The translations under genes and the position numbers were made by a program. A stretch of DNA of 64,000 bases from Planctomycetota bacterium (lineage in GTDB: Bacteria > Planctomycetota > UBA1135 > JACQFD01), in NCBI GenBank assembly GCA_016200225.1, contig JACQFD010000002.1, positions 124,001-188,000 of the forward strand. The letters run 5' to 3'. Of this stretch, positions 16,784 to 27,035 are shown in pieces; the first letter of the stretch is position 1; the number at the start of each line of letters is the position of its first letter. The notes beneath the pieces were generated by a model. It saw nothing but the letters and a program-made list of their open reading frames with translations, was not told the origin of the DNA and made no database searches.

Positions 16784-19700
16784 GTGCCCGACCGTAACGT
16801 GCCCGAACCTACATCCAACAACCGCACATCCAACCATCCGCCTCGAAAGTTCAAACGGCCGCGGATTCTTCTGGTCCTGTTTTTTGTAGTTTTCGCGATT
16901 TCGTTCGGCGTCACGCTTCGTTTTTCGCTGTGGCCCTCGGCAGCGCTCACTCGATTTGTAAATTCGGAACTTTCAGATCTGTTCGCGCCGAAAGTAACGA
17001 TTGGCGACGCGCTTCTCGACTTCGCGGGGCGCTCGGTCGTCATCCCAAACGTCGCCATCGGCGACGACCCCGCGCGGCCCGATTTGAAAATTAGCGAAGT
17101 GCGCGTGGAGTTTACAATCGATCCCGGCGGCACCGACAAATTCCGCGTTTCGAAAGTTAAACTCATCGACGCCGAACTCCACGCGGAAGCGATCGCTAAA
17201 TTATTCAAAAACAAGAGCGCGGACTCAAAATCGCTGGCGCGAATACCTCAAATCGCGCTCGAACGCGGACGGATTTTGGTCGACGCTCCCGCGATCGGCT
17301 CGATGGAATTTTATGATCTTTCGGCGTCGCTGATTCCGCGCGAGAACGACGAACTCGCCGTCGAGGGCATCGGACGCACGCCGCTGCGAGGCGCCGTGCA
17401 CGTCGGCGGATTGATAAATTTAAAGACCGGCGCTCTCGACGTCCGCGCCGAGTCGGAAGTCGGCATCGACCTCGCCGCCGCGACGCGGGAAAAGTTATCT
17501 CCGCAAATCGAACGCTGGCGCCGCGAATGCCAGCCCGCGGGATTATTAAATTTTTTCATAAGTATGAAACGCGAATCGGAGAATTCGCCGATCGCAACGT
17601 CCGCGGAAGTCGAAATCAATAGTTTACAATGCGTCGCGCCGGATCTCGAAATCGAGGGGCGGAAGATTTCATTGAAAGAGCTGCTCGCGGCGAAGGAATT
17701 TCATGTCGTCGCCCGCCTCGAAACCGACGGAAACGTGCGCATTCACGGAGAAGGTAAATCGCTTTGGGGCGCGACGGTCGCGGCGCTCCTCGATGCGCGC
17801 GTCGATTTGCAAACACAACAAATCACCGCGGCGCGCGGCGGCATTCGCGTGAGCGAATTGACGCTTGGGACGGAACTACAAAAACTCCTCGACAACATCG
17901 ACGACGGCGTCGCCGACGCCATTCGCGCTCTGCATCCCGAAGGACCCGTCGACGCGGCGATTTTCGGCACGTGGGATCCGATAACAAATAAACCGGATAT
18001 CCACGCGACCGTCGATTTATCGCATAATACAAAAGTTACATTTCTCGGATTCCGAAATCGCGACAAATCGGTCGACGCTTCGTTCCCGTATCCGATTCAA
18101 GATCTCGAAGGGCGCATTTCATTTCGTCCCGGAAAAGTCATTCTTGCGGGAATCAAAGGATTGATGGGGCAGAGCGGGCGCATCGAAGGCAACGGATCCG
18201 TCGCCGGCAGCGGATTGGTTGGATTGAATATTCGCGTTCACGGAAGCGGCCTTCCCGTCGACGATTCGTTAAAACAAGCGATGGAGGGCGTCCCCGTCGG
18301 CGAAGGCGCGCTGGCGGAAGAGTTAAAGAAAGATCCGAAGTGGTCCACGCCGACTTCGGCGGCGTGGCAGCCCGCGGGATTGTCCGACGGCGCGAACGCG
18401 CTTTCGATGTTCGATTTGAAAGGTAAATTTAATTTTGATGTCGAAGTCGCGCGTCCGCAGGGCCGGCGCGACGCGGACGTCGTCGTCCGCGCCTGGGCCG
18501 ACGGCGGCGCGACGGGCGCATTCGAAGAATTGCCCGTGCGCGTCAACGATCTTCAAGGATCTGTTATATTTCAAAAAGGATTCGTTAGATTCGGCCTCGA
18601 CGGCAGCGCGCGGGGAACGCGCGTGCGCATCGAAGGCTCGGTCGACGGGCGACGCGACGCGGCGGGCGCCGAACCGTCGCGCAACGGCCTCGCGCTGCGC
18701 GTCTCCGCGCGCGATTTTTTGTTAGATCCGGCGCTTTCGGAATATTTTAGCAAATGCGCTCCCGAAGCCCGCGATTTTCTGCGCGAAATCGAGCCGACGG
18801 CACGCTGCGATTTCGAGTATCGCGGCGAACGTCCGGCGAACGCGCCGGGGAATTTGTTAGAATCGTATTTGACGATTCAATGCCGCGACGGATCCATACA
18901 ACACGCTCCGGGCATCGGCGCGCACGTCGAGTCGCTCGCGGCATCGTTAAAATTCATGACGCGCGCGATCGATAAAGATAAAGCCGCGCTCACCGTCTGG
19001 CTCGACTCCATCGCGGCCAAGTATTTCGGCAAACCGGTTTTCGCGTCGGGCATTTTCGGGCGCCGCGACGGCGAGAAACCGTCGCTCGCGCTCGCGCTGA
19101 CGGCGATCGGACTTCCGCTCGAAAACGTGCTGCTCGATCAATTGTTAAGAACGCAGGCGCCCGCCGCGGCCGCCGCCGTCGCAAAATATCAATTGTCGGG
19201 CGTGTTCGACGCTTCGGTGCATCATATCAAAAGCAAGGACGCCGACGCGACCGACGTCTCGGGCACCGTGCGCAAAGCCACCGTCATGGGACCGGGGCTT
19301 CCGGGAATTATTGAAAACGTCGAGGGCACGATCGCGATCGATTCGGACGGAGTATTAACATCGCGCCGCTTCGACGGAAAATTAAATTCCACGGATATCG
19401 CGATCGAACAATTCGAAATCAAACCGGCGCGCGGCGCGGAGCCCGTGACCGTCTCGGGCCGCGCCCATTCGGATAAATTCTTCGATATCATGGATCTCGT
19501 GCGCCGCGCGGTGCCCGAGTCCCCGTGGATCGCGCGCATGTCGCTCGGCCTCGTCGCGTCGCCGCGAAATTTGAATTGGAAAATTGAAATTCCCGAGCAG
19601 GGCTGGCCCGTGCTCCGCGCAAATGGTATATTACAAATCAGCGACGGCACCGTCGTGAGCCGCGGACTCCTCGACAAACTGTCGGGCTACGCCGAAATTG

Positions 19701-20506
19701 AGGATTTGGCATTTGATGCAAACGGCTTCACTACAAAAGCGCACGGCCGCGAATTGTCGATGAATATATTCGGAGTCCGGTTGAACGACGCGCAGGGCGA
19801 CGTCGTCATCACGCCCGAACGCGTCGCGATTTCGGATTTCGACGCCAACTGCGTCGGCGGACGGCTCACGCAGCGCGCGAACGCGCCGGAAATATTAACT
19901 GTGGATCTTACAAAGAAAACGCCGGAATGGATATTACGATTCAGTCTCGACAACGCGGATCTCTCCGAAGTCTTTCGTTATGTTCCCAAACAGACGTCCG
20001 GCATCAAGGGACGACTACAATTAGCGCTCGGCCTTCACGGCGCGGGCGGGAACTATCTGGAATACCGCGGCAACGGTGAAATGAGCGCACGCGAGGCGAA
20101 TTTGTTCGAAGTCCCCGGTTTCAAGGGCGTGCCCGACGAACTGAAATTGAAAGAGCGCCCCGTGTTTCACGACATGAACGGTAAATTTACAATTGGGAAC
20201 GCGCGCATCGATTTTTCGAGGCTCATCCTGGAAAGCGACGATCTCGAGCTTCGCGGCGAGGGGTGGGTCGGATTCAACACCGAGATCCTGATGACGATGC
20301 TGCCGAGGTTTCTTCATATTCCGATCATCGATCCGATCATTAAGCCGTTCATAACTTTCTTTCAGGATCGAATCGTCGACGTCACCGTCTACGGGACGCT
20401 CGACAATCCGCATTATCAAAAGAATTTCATTCTTACGAGAAAACCCAAACAGGACAAGGAAGTGATCGCGCCCGAGCCGCAATTGGAACTCGGCGAACGC
20501 TTCTGA
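16784..20506 (+). CDS. AsmA-like/DUF3971 inner-membrane-anchored envelope protein
   Basis: 1240 residues from a GTG start. A single membrane segment (about residues 26-48, RILLVLFFVVFAISFGVTL) is followed by a very long beta-rich region with repeats of the kind FEVKPARG, GRITLxSGxI and VGFNTEILMTMLPRF near the end, the pattern of AsmA/TamB-superfamily bridge proteins that move phospholipids or help outer-membrane assembly. The last 100 residues (IIDPIIKPFITFFQDRIVDVTVYGTLDNP) resemble the AsmA C-terminal domain. It is followed by manC and ruvX. The superfamily is likely; the exact member is uncertain. Confidence 0.75.
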   Translation: MPDRNVPEPTSNNRTSNHPPRKFKRPRILLVLFFVVFAISFGVTLRFSLWPSAALTRFVNSELSDLFAPKVTIGDALLDFAGRSVVIPNVAIGDDPARPDLKISEVRVEFTIDPGGTDKFRVSKVKLIDAELHAEAIAKLFKNKSADSKSLARIPQIALERGRILVDAPAIGSMEFYDLSASLIPRENDELAVEGIGRTPLRGAVHVGGLINLKTGALDVRAESEVGIDLAAATREKLSPQIERWRRECQPAGLLNFFISMKRESENSPIATSAEVEINSLQCVAPDLEIEGRKISLKELLAAKEFHVVARLETDGNVRIHGEGKSLWGATVAALLDARVDLQTQQITAARGGIRVSELTLGTELQKLLDNIDDGVADAIRALHPEGPVDAAIFGTWDPITNKPDIHATVDLSHNTKVTFLGFRNRDKSVDASFPYPIQDLEGRISFRPGKVILAGIKGLMGQSGRIEGNGSVAGSGLVGLNIRVHGSGLPVDDSLKQAMEGVPVGEGALAEELKKDPKWSTPTSAAWQPAGLSDGANALSMFDLKGKFNFDVEVARPQGRRDADVVVRAWADGGATGAFEELPVRVNDLQGSVIFQKGFVRFGLDGSARGTRVRIEGSVDGRRDAAGAEPSRNGLALRVSARDFLLDPALSEYFSKCAPEARDFLREIEPTARCDFEYRGERPANAPGNLLESYLTIQCRDGSIQHAPGIGAHVESLAASLKFMTRAIDKDKAALTVWLDSIAAKYFGKPVFASGIFGRRDGEKPSLALALTAIGLPLENVLLDQLLRTQAPAAAAAVAKYQLSGVFDASVHHIKSKDADATDVSGTVRKATVMGPGLPGIIENVEGTIAIDSDGVLTSRRFDGKLNSTDIAIEQFEIKPARGAEPVTVSGRAHSDKFFDIMDLVRRAVPESPWIARMSLGLVASPRNLNWKIEIPEQGWPVLRANGILQISDGTVVSRGLLDKLSGYAEIEDLAFDANGFTTKAHGRELSMNIFGVRLNDAQGDVVITPERVAISDFDANCVGGRLTQRANAPEILTVDLTKKTPEWILRFSLDNADLSEVFRYVPKQTSGIKGRLQLALGLHGAGGNYLEYRGNGEMSAREANLFEVPGFKGVPDELKLKERPVFHDMNGKFTIGNARIDFSRLILESDDLELRGEGWVGFNTEILMTMLPRFLHIPIIDPIIKPFITFFQDRIVDVTVYGTLDNPHYQKNFILTRKPKQDKEVIAPEPQLELGERF

Positions 20507-20582
20507 TGCAAAGCGCGCCCGGCGGTCACAACACCAAGATTCATCGAATGTTCAATTATCAAATCCGCGACGGAGTTTATAA

Positions 20583-21689
20583 ATGATTCACGGCGTCGTC
20601 ATGGCGGGAGGTTCGGGAACCCGGTTCTGGCCCATCAGCCGGAAACTACGCCCGAAACAATTATTACCGATCACCGGCGGGCGTCCGATGGTTACGGAAA
20701 CCGTCATGCGCGCGCGCGAGGCGATTCCGCCGGAGCGGTTTTGGGTTGTAACACATAAAGACCAGGCCGAGGGCGTGCGCAACGCGCTCCCCGACGTGCC
20801 GCCTTCGCAAATCATCGCCGAACCGCTCGCGCGCAACACGTGCGCCTGCGCGGGGCTCGCGGCGTCGGCAATCTTAGCGAAGGATCCCGACGCGACATTG
20901 GTCATGATGCCCGCCGATCATGATATTCGCCCCGAGGACGAATTTGTAAAGACGATCCGCGCCGCGTGCGCGAGCGTCGAGAAGCACGACGGATTGATGG
21001 TATTCGGCATCCGGCCGACGCATCCGGCGACGGGTTATGGTTATATCCGCCGCGGCGACGCATTGCATATATCCATGGGCGTGCCCGTCCATCAAGTGCT
21101 CGGATTCCGCGAAAAACCGAATCGCGCCACAGCGGAGGAGTTTTTGGAAACTGGCGAATATGTATGGAATAGCGGAATCTTCGTATGGCGCGCGAAGCGC
21201 ATCCGCGACGCGATACAACAATTCGAACCCGCGATCGGCGCGGGGCTCGCGGTCGTCGAAGCGGCGCTCGCGAAAAGCCGCGGAGTATTCGATGCATCCG
21301 TCGCGCGCGCGCTGGCGGACGCGTACCCGAAAGTTCCGTCGGTGCCCGTCGACGTCGGCGTGCTCGAACGCGCCACCGACGTGCGCGTCATCGATATTAC
21401 CTATCGCTGGAGCGACGTCGGTTCGTGGGACGCCCTCGACGATTTGTTAACGACCGACGAGCGCGGCCATCGCGTCGTCGCGCCGGGCGATTCTCCGATC
21501 ATTAGTATCGACAGCGCGAATTGTTTAGTTCAGTCGTCCGAGCCGCACGCGATCGGACTCGTCGGCGTCGAGGACTTGATCGTGGTCCACACGCCCGACG
21601 CCACGCTCGTCTGCAAACGCGGCCGCGCGGAGGATGTTAAGAAAATCGTCGACGAACTCAACCGCCGCGGCCGCGCGGATTTATTATAA
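20583..21689 (+). CDS. manC: Mannose-1-phosphate guanylyltransferase
   Basis: 368 residues. The nucleotidyl-transfer signature GGSGTRFWPISRKLRPKQLL opens the protein, and further family blocks follow (PADHDI, GYGYIRRG, EKP, WNSGIFVW, VDVGVLERA, WSDVGSWDAL). It makes GDP-mannose from GTP and mannose-1-phosphate in the cytoplasm, feeding capsule, O-antigen or glycan synthesis. It lacks the C-terminal isomerase domain of bifunctional ManC/AlgA enzymes. It lies only 5 bp before ruvX, so the two are probably cotranscribed. Confidence 0.92.
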   Translation: MIHGVVMAGGSGTRFWPISRKLRPKQLLPITGGRPMVTETVMRAREAIPPERFWVVTHKDQAEGVRNALPDVPPSQIIAEPLARNTCACAGLAASAILAKDPDATLVMMPADHDIRPEDEFVKTIRAACASVEKHDGLMVFGIRPTHPATGYGYIRRGDALHISMGVPVHQVLGFREKPNRATAEEFLETGEYVWNSGIFVWRAKRIRDAIQQFEPAIGAGLAVVEAALAKSRGVFDASVARALADAYPKVPSVPVDVGVLERATDVRVIDITYRWSDVGSWDALDDLLTTDERGHRVVAPGDSPIISIDSANCLVQSSEPHAIGLVGVEDLIVVHTPDATLVCKRGRAEDVKKIVDELNRRGRADLL

Positions 21690-21694
21690 TACAA

Positions 21695-22135
21695 ATGTCC
21701 GCGCCGGGCGCGATCGTCGCCGTCGATTATGGAGATAAACGCACCGGTCTCGCCGCGTGCGATTCGATGCGCATCGCGGCGATGCCGATCGCAGTGGTCG
21801 AAACGACGGATCCGGAACAATTATTAGAAGCGATCGTCGACGCCGTCGACGATCGTAATGCTAAGATTCTCGTCGTCGGTCTTCCGCTCCACATGTCCGG
21901 CCATGCGGGCGCGCGCGTCGCGAAAGTCCGCGAATTGTGCGATCAAATCCGCAGGCGCATTCCCGGAATCGAAATTATAGAATGGGACGAACGGCTGACG
22001 ACGAAAGCGGCGACCTATCTATTGGCCGAAGCCGGCATCAAAGGCAAGAAACGTAAACAACAAATCGACGCCGTCGCGGCGACACTCATTCTGCGTTCCT
22101 ATCTAAAATCGCTCGAAGACGCCGGCGCGCGATAA
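21695..22135 (+). CDS. ruvX: Putative Holliday junction resolvase / pre-16S rRNA nuclease YqgF
   Basis: 146 residues with the RNase-H-like YqgF fold: VAVDYGDKRTGLA at the N-terminus (catalytic Asp), VVGLPLHMSG, the DERLTT motif and DAVAATLILRSYL at the C-terminus. In Escherichia coli this protein matures the 5' end of 16S rRNA; resolvase activity was the original proposal. It begins 5 bp after the manC stop and ends 21 bp before the convergent PD40 pseudogene. Confidence 0.9.
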   Translation: MSAPGAIVAVDYGDKRTGLAACDSMRIAAMPIAVVETTDPEQLLEAIVDAVDDRNAKILVVGLPLHMSGHAGARVAKVRELCDQIRRRIPGIEIIEWDERLTTKAATYLLAEAGIKGKKRKQQIDAVAATLILRSYLKSLEDAGAR

Positions 22136-22156
22136 GGTCTCGACAGACGCGACGAG

Positions 22157-23701
22157 CTACTTATCCACTTGAAAACTAACTATGGAGCCCGATGTCGCGT
22201 TTCCCGTCAGGAGCGTATTATTACTTCCGTCCGCGAGCGCGTCGAATAATTGGAAAACGCCGGTGATATCGCCTTTATAAACGATGCGCGTGTCCTTCGA
22301 AGCGAAAATCGGCACGAACGTGAATCCACCCATCACGGGCGTCGGCGAAATTTTAATTATATTCGTTCCGTCGCTGTTTGAAACTTACGCTTCCTCCGGC
22401 CCCGCCGGCCCCGTTCGCGCGGCAAATACCATGCGGTTGGAATTTCGGGAAAGCGAAAACCCAAAGACCGTTCCGGAAGCGAAAAGCGAATCCACGAGAC
22501 TCGTCAACTCCGATCCATCCGGCTCGACCCGCATGATCTCATTCTTAAATTTTGTATTCTGATCCGCTCGATAATAAAGAAATTTATTGTCATGCGACCA
22601 CTGAACGTTGCTCATGGTCGCGCCCACGGGGTTGGCGGGACCAATTTCTTTCGTCGACGAACCGTCGGCCTTTGCGGAGAATAATCGAATCGGCGCATTC
22701 ACCGTCGTATCGGCGACGGCGACCGCGATGAAATTACTATTCGGCGACCAGATCGGGTTCAAAGCGTCCTGTTTACTCGAAAGCGGAGGAGATACTTTTA
22801 CATTCTTCTTTCCGTCGATCGTTGAAACAAACAATTCGAACACGCCGTCGGTGATTTGATCCGCTCGATAGGCAACTTTCTTCGAATTGGGCGAAAAGAG
22901 CGGCTCCTGCGCATTGCCCTTCATTACCATTGGACCGGAGACCTTGACGAGGGACGAACCATCGGGTTTGCATACAAATAATTCCGTGACACCGGGAGCG
23001 TCTTTCTGCGCCGTGAACGCCACGCGCGACGAATTCGGAGCCCAAACGAAATTCGCAACGATCCCGGCGGCGGCGAGCGGCGCGGAAATGTTCTTTCGAT
23101 GCTTGCCGTTGCCATCGACTACAAATAGATCTCCTTGAGCGGGAGTATCGAGATCCATCAGAAACAACAGTTTATTACCGTTCGGAGACCAGACGATGTC
23201 CGACGAACTGTATGAAATTAGTTGAACCGACGTTCCGACATTGACATCTACCGTGCCGTCGGGATTTACGATATGTACTTCAAATTTTCCGCCGACAATC
23301 GCGACGTATGCAATTCTCTTCGAATTCGGTGAACATTCAAATGTAAATATTTGTTCGCCGGCCGCCACCGGAATTGATATTCGGGTCGGCACGCCTCCGG
23401 TCGCCGGCACGGAAAAGAGTTCGGGAATTCCCTTCGTCACTTTATCGGCAATGAACACCGCGAATTTCTTGTTCGGCGACCAGTCAACATCTAAAACATT
23501 CGAATTCGCCGCCATGGTCCCCGAAAGATTAACAATCTGAGTGCCGTCGTTGTTGGCGGCAAACAATTCCAAGTGCGGTGGATTTTATTGATCCGATGTA
23601 AATATAACAAATGGCTTGAACGGCTTCAACGCCGCCGGCCGCGCGACGGAACATAAGAATAGACCGATGAAAATCGATGGAAGAATGCGTGGCGTCGACA
23701 T
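22157..23701 (-). pseudogene. PD40/TolB-like beta-propeller gene with two in-frame TAA codons
   Basis: From ATG 23701 to TAG 22157 one frame of 515 codons encodes a signal peptide (residues 1-25) and repeated beta-propeller blades of the PD40 type (WSPNGNKLLF, FSPNSKKVAY, WAPNSSRVAF, VSNSDGTNI). TAA interrupts at codon 39 (23585-23587, FTSDQ-TAA-NPPHLELF) and codon 439 (22385-22387, PEEA-TAA-VSNSDG), the latter where the repeat pattern expects a tyrosine. There is no frameshift. An ORF starting at TTG 23572 could still make the middle 395 residues, but without export signal. Recent loss by point mutation is likeliest; assembly error is possible. PD40 propellers usually bind proteins or sugars in the periplasm. 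Confidence 0.7.
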
Positions 23702-23848
23702 GTCAATAATCGATTGTTTCGGTATCGCTCGAATTGCGCGAGTACCAGGCTGTCGTCGTGAGTAGTCTATGCACGGAGTCGTCTTCGCGCCAGAAGTCCC
23801 ACAGAATCCCCGCCGTCAACTGATCGCGTCGAAGCGCGGACGGCGTTC

Positions 23849-25996
23849 TCAAAACCGTATCGAGAACACGATTTTTACAACAAAATCCGTCGACTCCGGA
23901 ACGACCGCACGGGACGTCGACGTTTCCTCCCAATTGTGATTCAGCACGAAAAACATGTCGCGGCCGGGCTCGAGAATCAAACGCACGCGGCTGTTGATGC
24001 CGGCGCCTTTCGAAATATTATCAAACTGAAACACCGACTGCCACGAGAGCCGCGTCGAAAAGTTAATTTCTCCGCGGACACGTCCGACTTGCACGTCCTT
24101 GTCGCCGCCGGGAAGTCTCAAATACGACGTCGACGATTCGGCGGACATATTAAATACTCCGCTCGGCCTTAACTGTAGTGACGCTTCCACGTCGGTGCGC
24201 TCGCCTTCATAAAAATCCCCCCATTCGACGCCGAGGATTCCGAGCCACGGGCGCCGGCCGGCCGATTCCAATTCGATGCGATATCGAATTTGCGAATACG
24301 AATCCGCCGGAATCGTTAGATTCGGCACGATGTCAAACGGAGCCGCCACGCGGTCGAATTGTGGGATGACTTTGAATCGTAATTCGTCCCCCGCGTCCAT
24401 TTCGACGCCGAGCCGCGCCAGCATTGACGCCGTTTCGACTTCTCCGGACATATTTGTAATCACCGACGGCGCGATCGACATTCTTACTTTTCGGACGTCG
24501 CCGCCGGGCCGCGGATTGTAAGAAATGAATCCGTCGTATTGTCGTATTCCCGTCCGCGCGACGAATCCGAGCGCGGGGTTGAATTCGTCGCCGATTTCCT
24601 TGCCGCCAAAACTCCAAGACCACAAATCGTTCGGATACGACAACTCGAAGCCCACGGCGCGATCGTTACCATTCGTGTTTTCCGTGAACGTTTTCAGAAA
24701 AAACGCCGTGACGTCGAGATTCTTGTGTCCGGCGAGGTCGCTCGTACTATAACGATAGTCCGCGCCGATAAGTTGATTCGAAAAACCGCCGGTCGGATTG
24801 CCGTTCGTTATGATTCCGCCGATCGTGTTGTGCTCGTCCAAATTGTTACGAACGCGCGCCGCGAACAATTCGCGTTCCGATATATTACTATTCGCGCCGG
24901 CGTCGACGCCGAGGACGCCGCCGCTCCAATCGCCGGCGTAACCGCTGACCTTCAGCCCCGCCGCGAGCGGAATCCGGTTCCCCGCGTCGTCGAGTCCGAT
25001 CCGACGGCTGAAAAATGGTAGTAAACCGCCGGACGTGGCTCCCCCGCCCGCGTCGAATGCAAAGACTCCGGCGTCTTCCAAAAAGAATTTACGTTTCTCC
25101 GGAAAAAACAGGGGAAATCGCGTTAAGTTAACTCGTCGGTCGTCGACCTCGGTCTCCGCAAAATCCGTATTGATCGTCAGCGCGCCGGTGACGCCGGGCG
25201 TCAAACGATAAAATAATTCGCCGCCCGCCGTTCCTAACAAATCCGTGTCCGGCGGACGGTACCGGCGGTCGACCGTCGCTTTCGCGTACGGCACCACGTC
25301 GACGCCGACGCCGTGATCTAAATGATCCATGCCCGCCAGATCGCCCGCTTCCGAAACGCGCGTAAAGTTAATATCCTGTTCGGGCGTCGCCCAAACGCAT
25401 GTTTCGCGCTTGCGCCGGATGACGCGTTCGATGTTCATCCCCCAAACCGTCGCAAGCCGATCGGTTGCAAGCGTTCGAACGGGAATCGCGACTTCGGCCG
25501 TCCACCCCGTATTTGTAATATTTACTCTCGCGTCCCAAATTCCGTCCCAACTGCCGTTGATGACGCGGCCGTTCTGCCCGACGAGCGCGTCCTGAATCGC
25601 GCCGCCCGCGCCCACGGCGAGAAAATAAGCATTGCGATGGTCGTGTAGCGTGTCGAGCAAAATAACAATCCGGTCGTCGGGATCCACGTCGGCGTCGCGC
25701 CGCCGCTGCGTGGCGCGGATGCGCTCCGGTTCCGAATCATAACATTCAAATGCAAAATAAATATTCTTTCCGTCCTGCGCGATCTTAATGATCGTCCGTT
25801 CGGTCGGATCGGCGTCCTGTAACGGTTCCTTCTGCCGCAGATCCGAGATCGGCGCGATGCGCGACCAAACGGCGTCCTCGAGGCGTCCATCGATCACGGG
25901 CGCATCGGCGGGCGCGATCCGCTCGGCGTGCGCCGACGGACGCGAACCCGCGCGCGGCGCGGACTCGCCTTGCCACGCGAACGACAGCAGTAACAA
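23849..25996 (-). CDS. DUF5916-type protein: CBM9-like N-domain and outer-membrane beta-barrel
   Basis: About 715 residues. The N-terminal quarter (PVIDGRLEDAVW, then YFAFECYDSEPERI and WTAEVAIPVRTL) is the CBM9-like domain seen in DUF5916 proteins; the rest has alternating beta strands (ERKFFLEDAGVFAF, FFSRRIGL, GYAGDWSGG) and ends in Phe, as an outer-membrane barrel does. No ATG is found at the expected start: TTG 25996 gives only the end of a signal peptide, so the true start may be a non-ATG codon further upstream, up to about 26020. Such proteins are thought to sit in the outer membrane; their substrate is unknown. Confidence 0.72.
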   Translation of the reverse strand: MLLLSFAWQGESAPRAGSRPSAHAERIAPADAPVIDGRLEDAVWSRIAPISDLRQKEPLQDADPTERTIIKIAQDGKNIYFAFECYDSEPERIRATQRRRDADVDPDDRIVILLDTLHDHRNAYFLAVGAGGAIQDALVGQNGRVINGSWDGIWDARVNITNTGWTAEVAIPVRTLATDRLATVWGMNIERVIRRKRETCVWATPEQDINFTRVSEAGDLAGMDHLDHGVGVDVVPYAKATVDRRYRPPDTDLLGTAGGELFYRLTPGVTGALTINTDFAETEVDDRRVNLTRFPLFFPEKRKFFLEDAGVFAFDAGGGATSGGLLPFFSRRIGLDDAGNRIPLAAGLKVSGYAGDWSGGVLGVDAGANSNISERELFAARVRNNLDEHNTIGGIITNGNPTGGFSNQLIGADYRYSTSDLAGHKNLDVTAFFLKTFTENTNGNDRAVGFELSYPNDLWSWSFGGKEIGDEFNPALGFVARTGIRQYDGFISYNPRPGGDVRKVRMSIAPSVITNMSGEVETASMLARLGVEMDAGDELRFKVIPQFDRVAAPFDIVPNLTIPADSYSQIRYRIELESAGRRPWLGILGVEWGDFYEGERTDVEASLQLRPSGVFNMSAESSTSYLRLPGGDKDVQVGRVRGEINFSTRLSWQSVFQFDNISKGAGINSRVRLILEPGRDMFFVLNHNWEETSTSRAVVPESTDFVVKIVFSIRF

Positions 25997-26120
25997 GGCC
26001 GGAAGCGGCGCCGCGAATGGATGAATAATATAAATGATAAACGATCGCGGATTATTCGAGATTCGAATCGCTGCGGTCCAAGCTCGTGAAATCCATGAAC
26101 GCGTTCGTTTCCAAAATGAA

Positions 26121-27005
26121 TTACAATCTCGGAACCTTGTTCGCGCCCCGCGGGAAGTGTTTATCCAAAAACGCGATCATCGGCACGAGGGCCGTTTCCG
26201 CTTCGGCGTCGTGAAAGACGGCGTGGCCGAGGTCGGTCTCTAACAATTCGACTTTTCCGCCGGTCCTGGAAATGTAATCGCGCGTCGCGGCGGGATCGGC
26301 GATCTTGTCGTTCTTCGATATTACAATAAAACCGCGCGCTTTGAGTCCCGCCGCACCGGCGATGGCCGCTTTGCGAAGTTCTTCGATCGCGTTCGCGGTT
26401 TTGCCGTCGCGCTTTAATGTTATTTTCTTGTCGTTCGCAAAGTCCGCCGCCGCTTTCGGATCGCGGAAACGGTCTTTGGCCTCGATGCCGAGAACGCCGC
26501 CGCCGAGAATCGATCCGAAGATTCCCGGTTTCTTCACCGCCGGGCCGGATTTCAGATCCGGATTGAATGCAACAAATGCAGAACAATTTTCAGGATATTT
26601 CGCGGCGTAGGCCATGGCTACAATTCCGCCGAGCCCCGTGCCGACGGCGACGCGCGGCGCCTCGGGCATCAAAATCGCGACGTGTAGCATCGCCATGTCG
26701 AGATCCTGCAGCGGATCTTCATAACTATTCCATGCGCCGCTGCGGTCGCCGTCCGAATCGCCGTGGCTGCGAAAATCGAAAACCGAAACGGCCCAGCCGT
26801 TGTCGGCGAGGCGGCCGCCTAATTTTGAATATCGCCCGCCGTGCTCGCCGTGGTCGTGCATGACCGCCAGCGCGCCGCGCGATTCGCCTTGATTCGCAAA
26901 CTCGCGGGCCCAGAGCCGCGGCTGCAAATGTTGCATTTTGCCGAGCGACGCGGTCTGCGCCTCGTTGTCGCCGCGTTCGAGATAAGTAACAACAGGCTCG
27001 TTCAT
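26121..27005 (-). CDS. Alpha/beta hydrolase of the monoacylglycerol-lipase type lacking the nucleophile Ser
   Basis: 294 residues. The fold is that of lysophospholipase/monoacylglycerol lipase: HDHGEHGGRY, FDFRSHGDSDG, a catalytic-acid region and a late DLGHAVFHD. But the nucleophile elbow, normally GHSMGG, reads VAVGTGLGGIVA, with Gly in place of the serine. As written it cannot use the usual Ser-His-Asp mechanism and may be a binding or regulatory pseudoenzyme. It lies 30 bp downstream of the vWA/HEAT gene stop codon on the same strand and may be cotranscribed with it. Confidence 0.75.
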   Translation of the reverse strand: MNEPVVTYLERGDNEAQTASLGKMQHLQPRLWAREFANQGESRGALAVMHDHGEHGGRYSKLGGRLADNGWAVSVFDFRSHGDSDGDRSGAWNSYEDPLQDLDMAMLHVAILMPEAPRVAVGTGLGGIVAMAYAAKYPENCSAFVAFNPDLKSGPAVKKPGIFGSILGGGVLGIEAKDRFRDPKAAADFANDKKITLKRDGKTANAIEELRKAAIAGAAGLKARGFIVISKNDKIADPAATRDYISRTGGKVELLETDLGHAVFHDAEAETALVPMIAFLDKHFPRGANKVPRL

Positions 27006-27035
27006 ATTTATAATATTCCGGCGTCCCCGAATCGA

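Noticed and set aside
22385..23572. A shorter intact PD40 protein beginning at a TTG codon
   Set aside because: It would lack the signal peptide and the last blades that are plainly encoded in the same frame outside the TAA codons, so I annotate the whole as a pseudogene.
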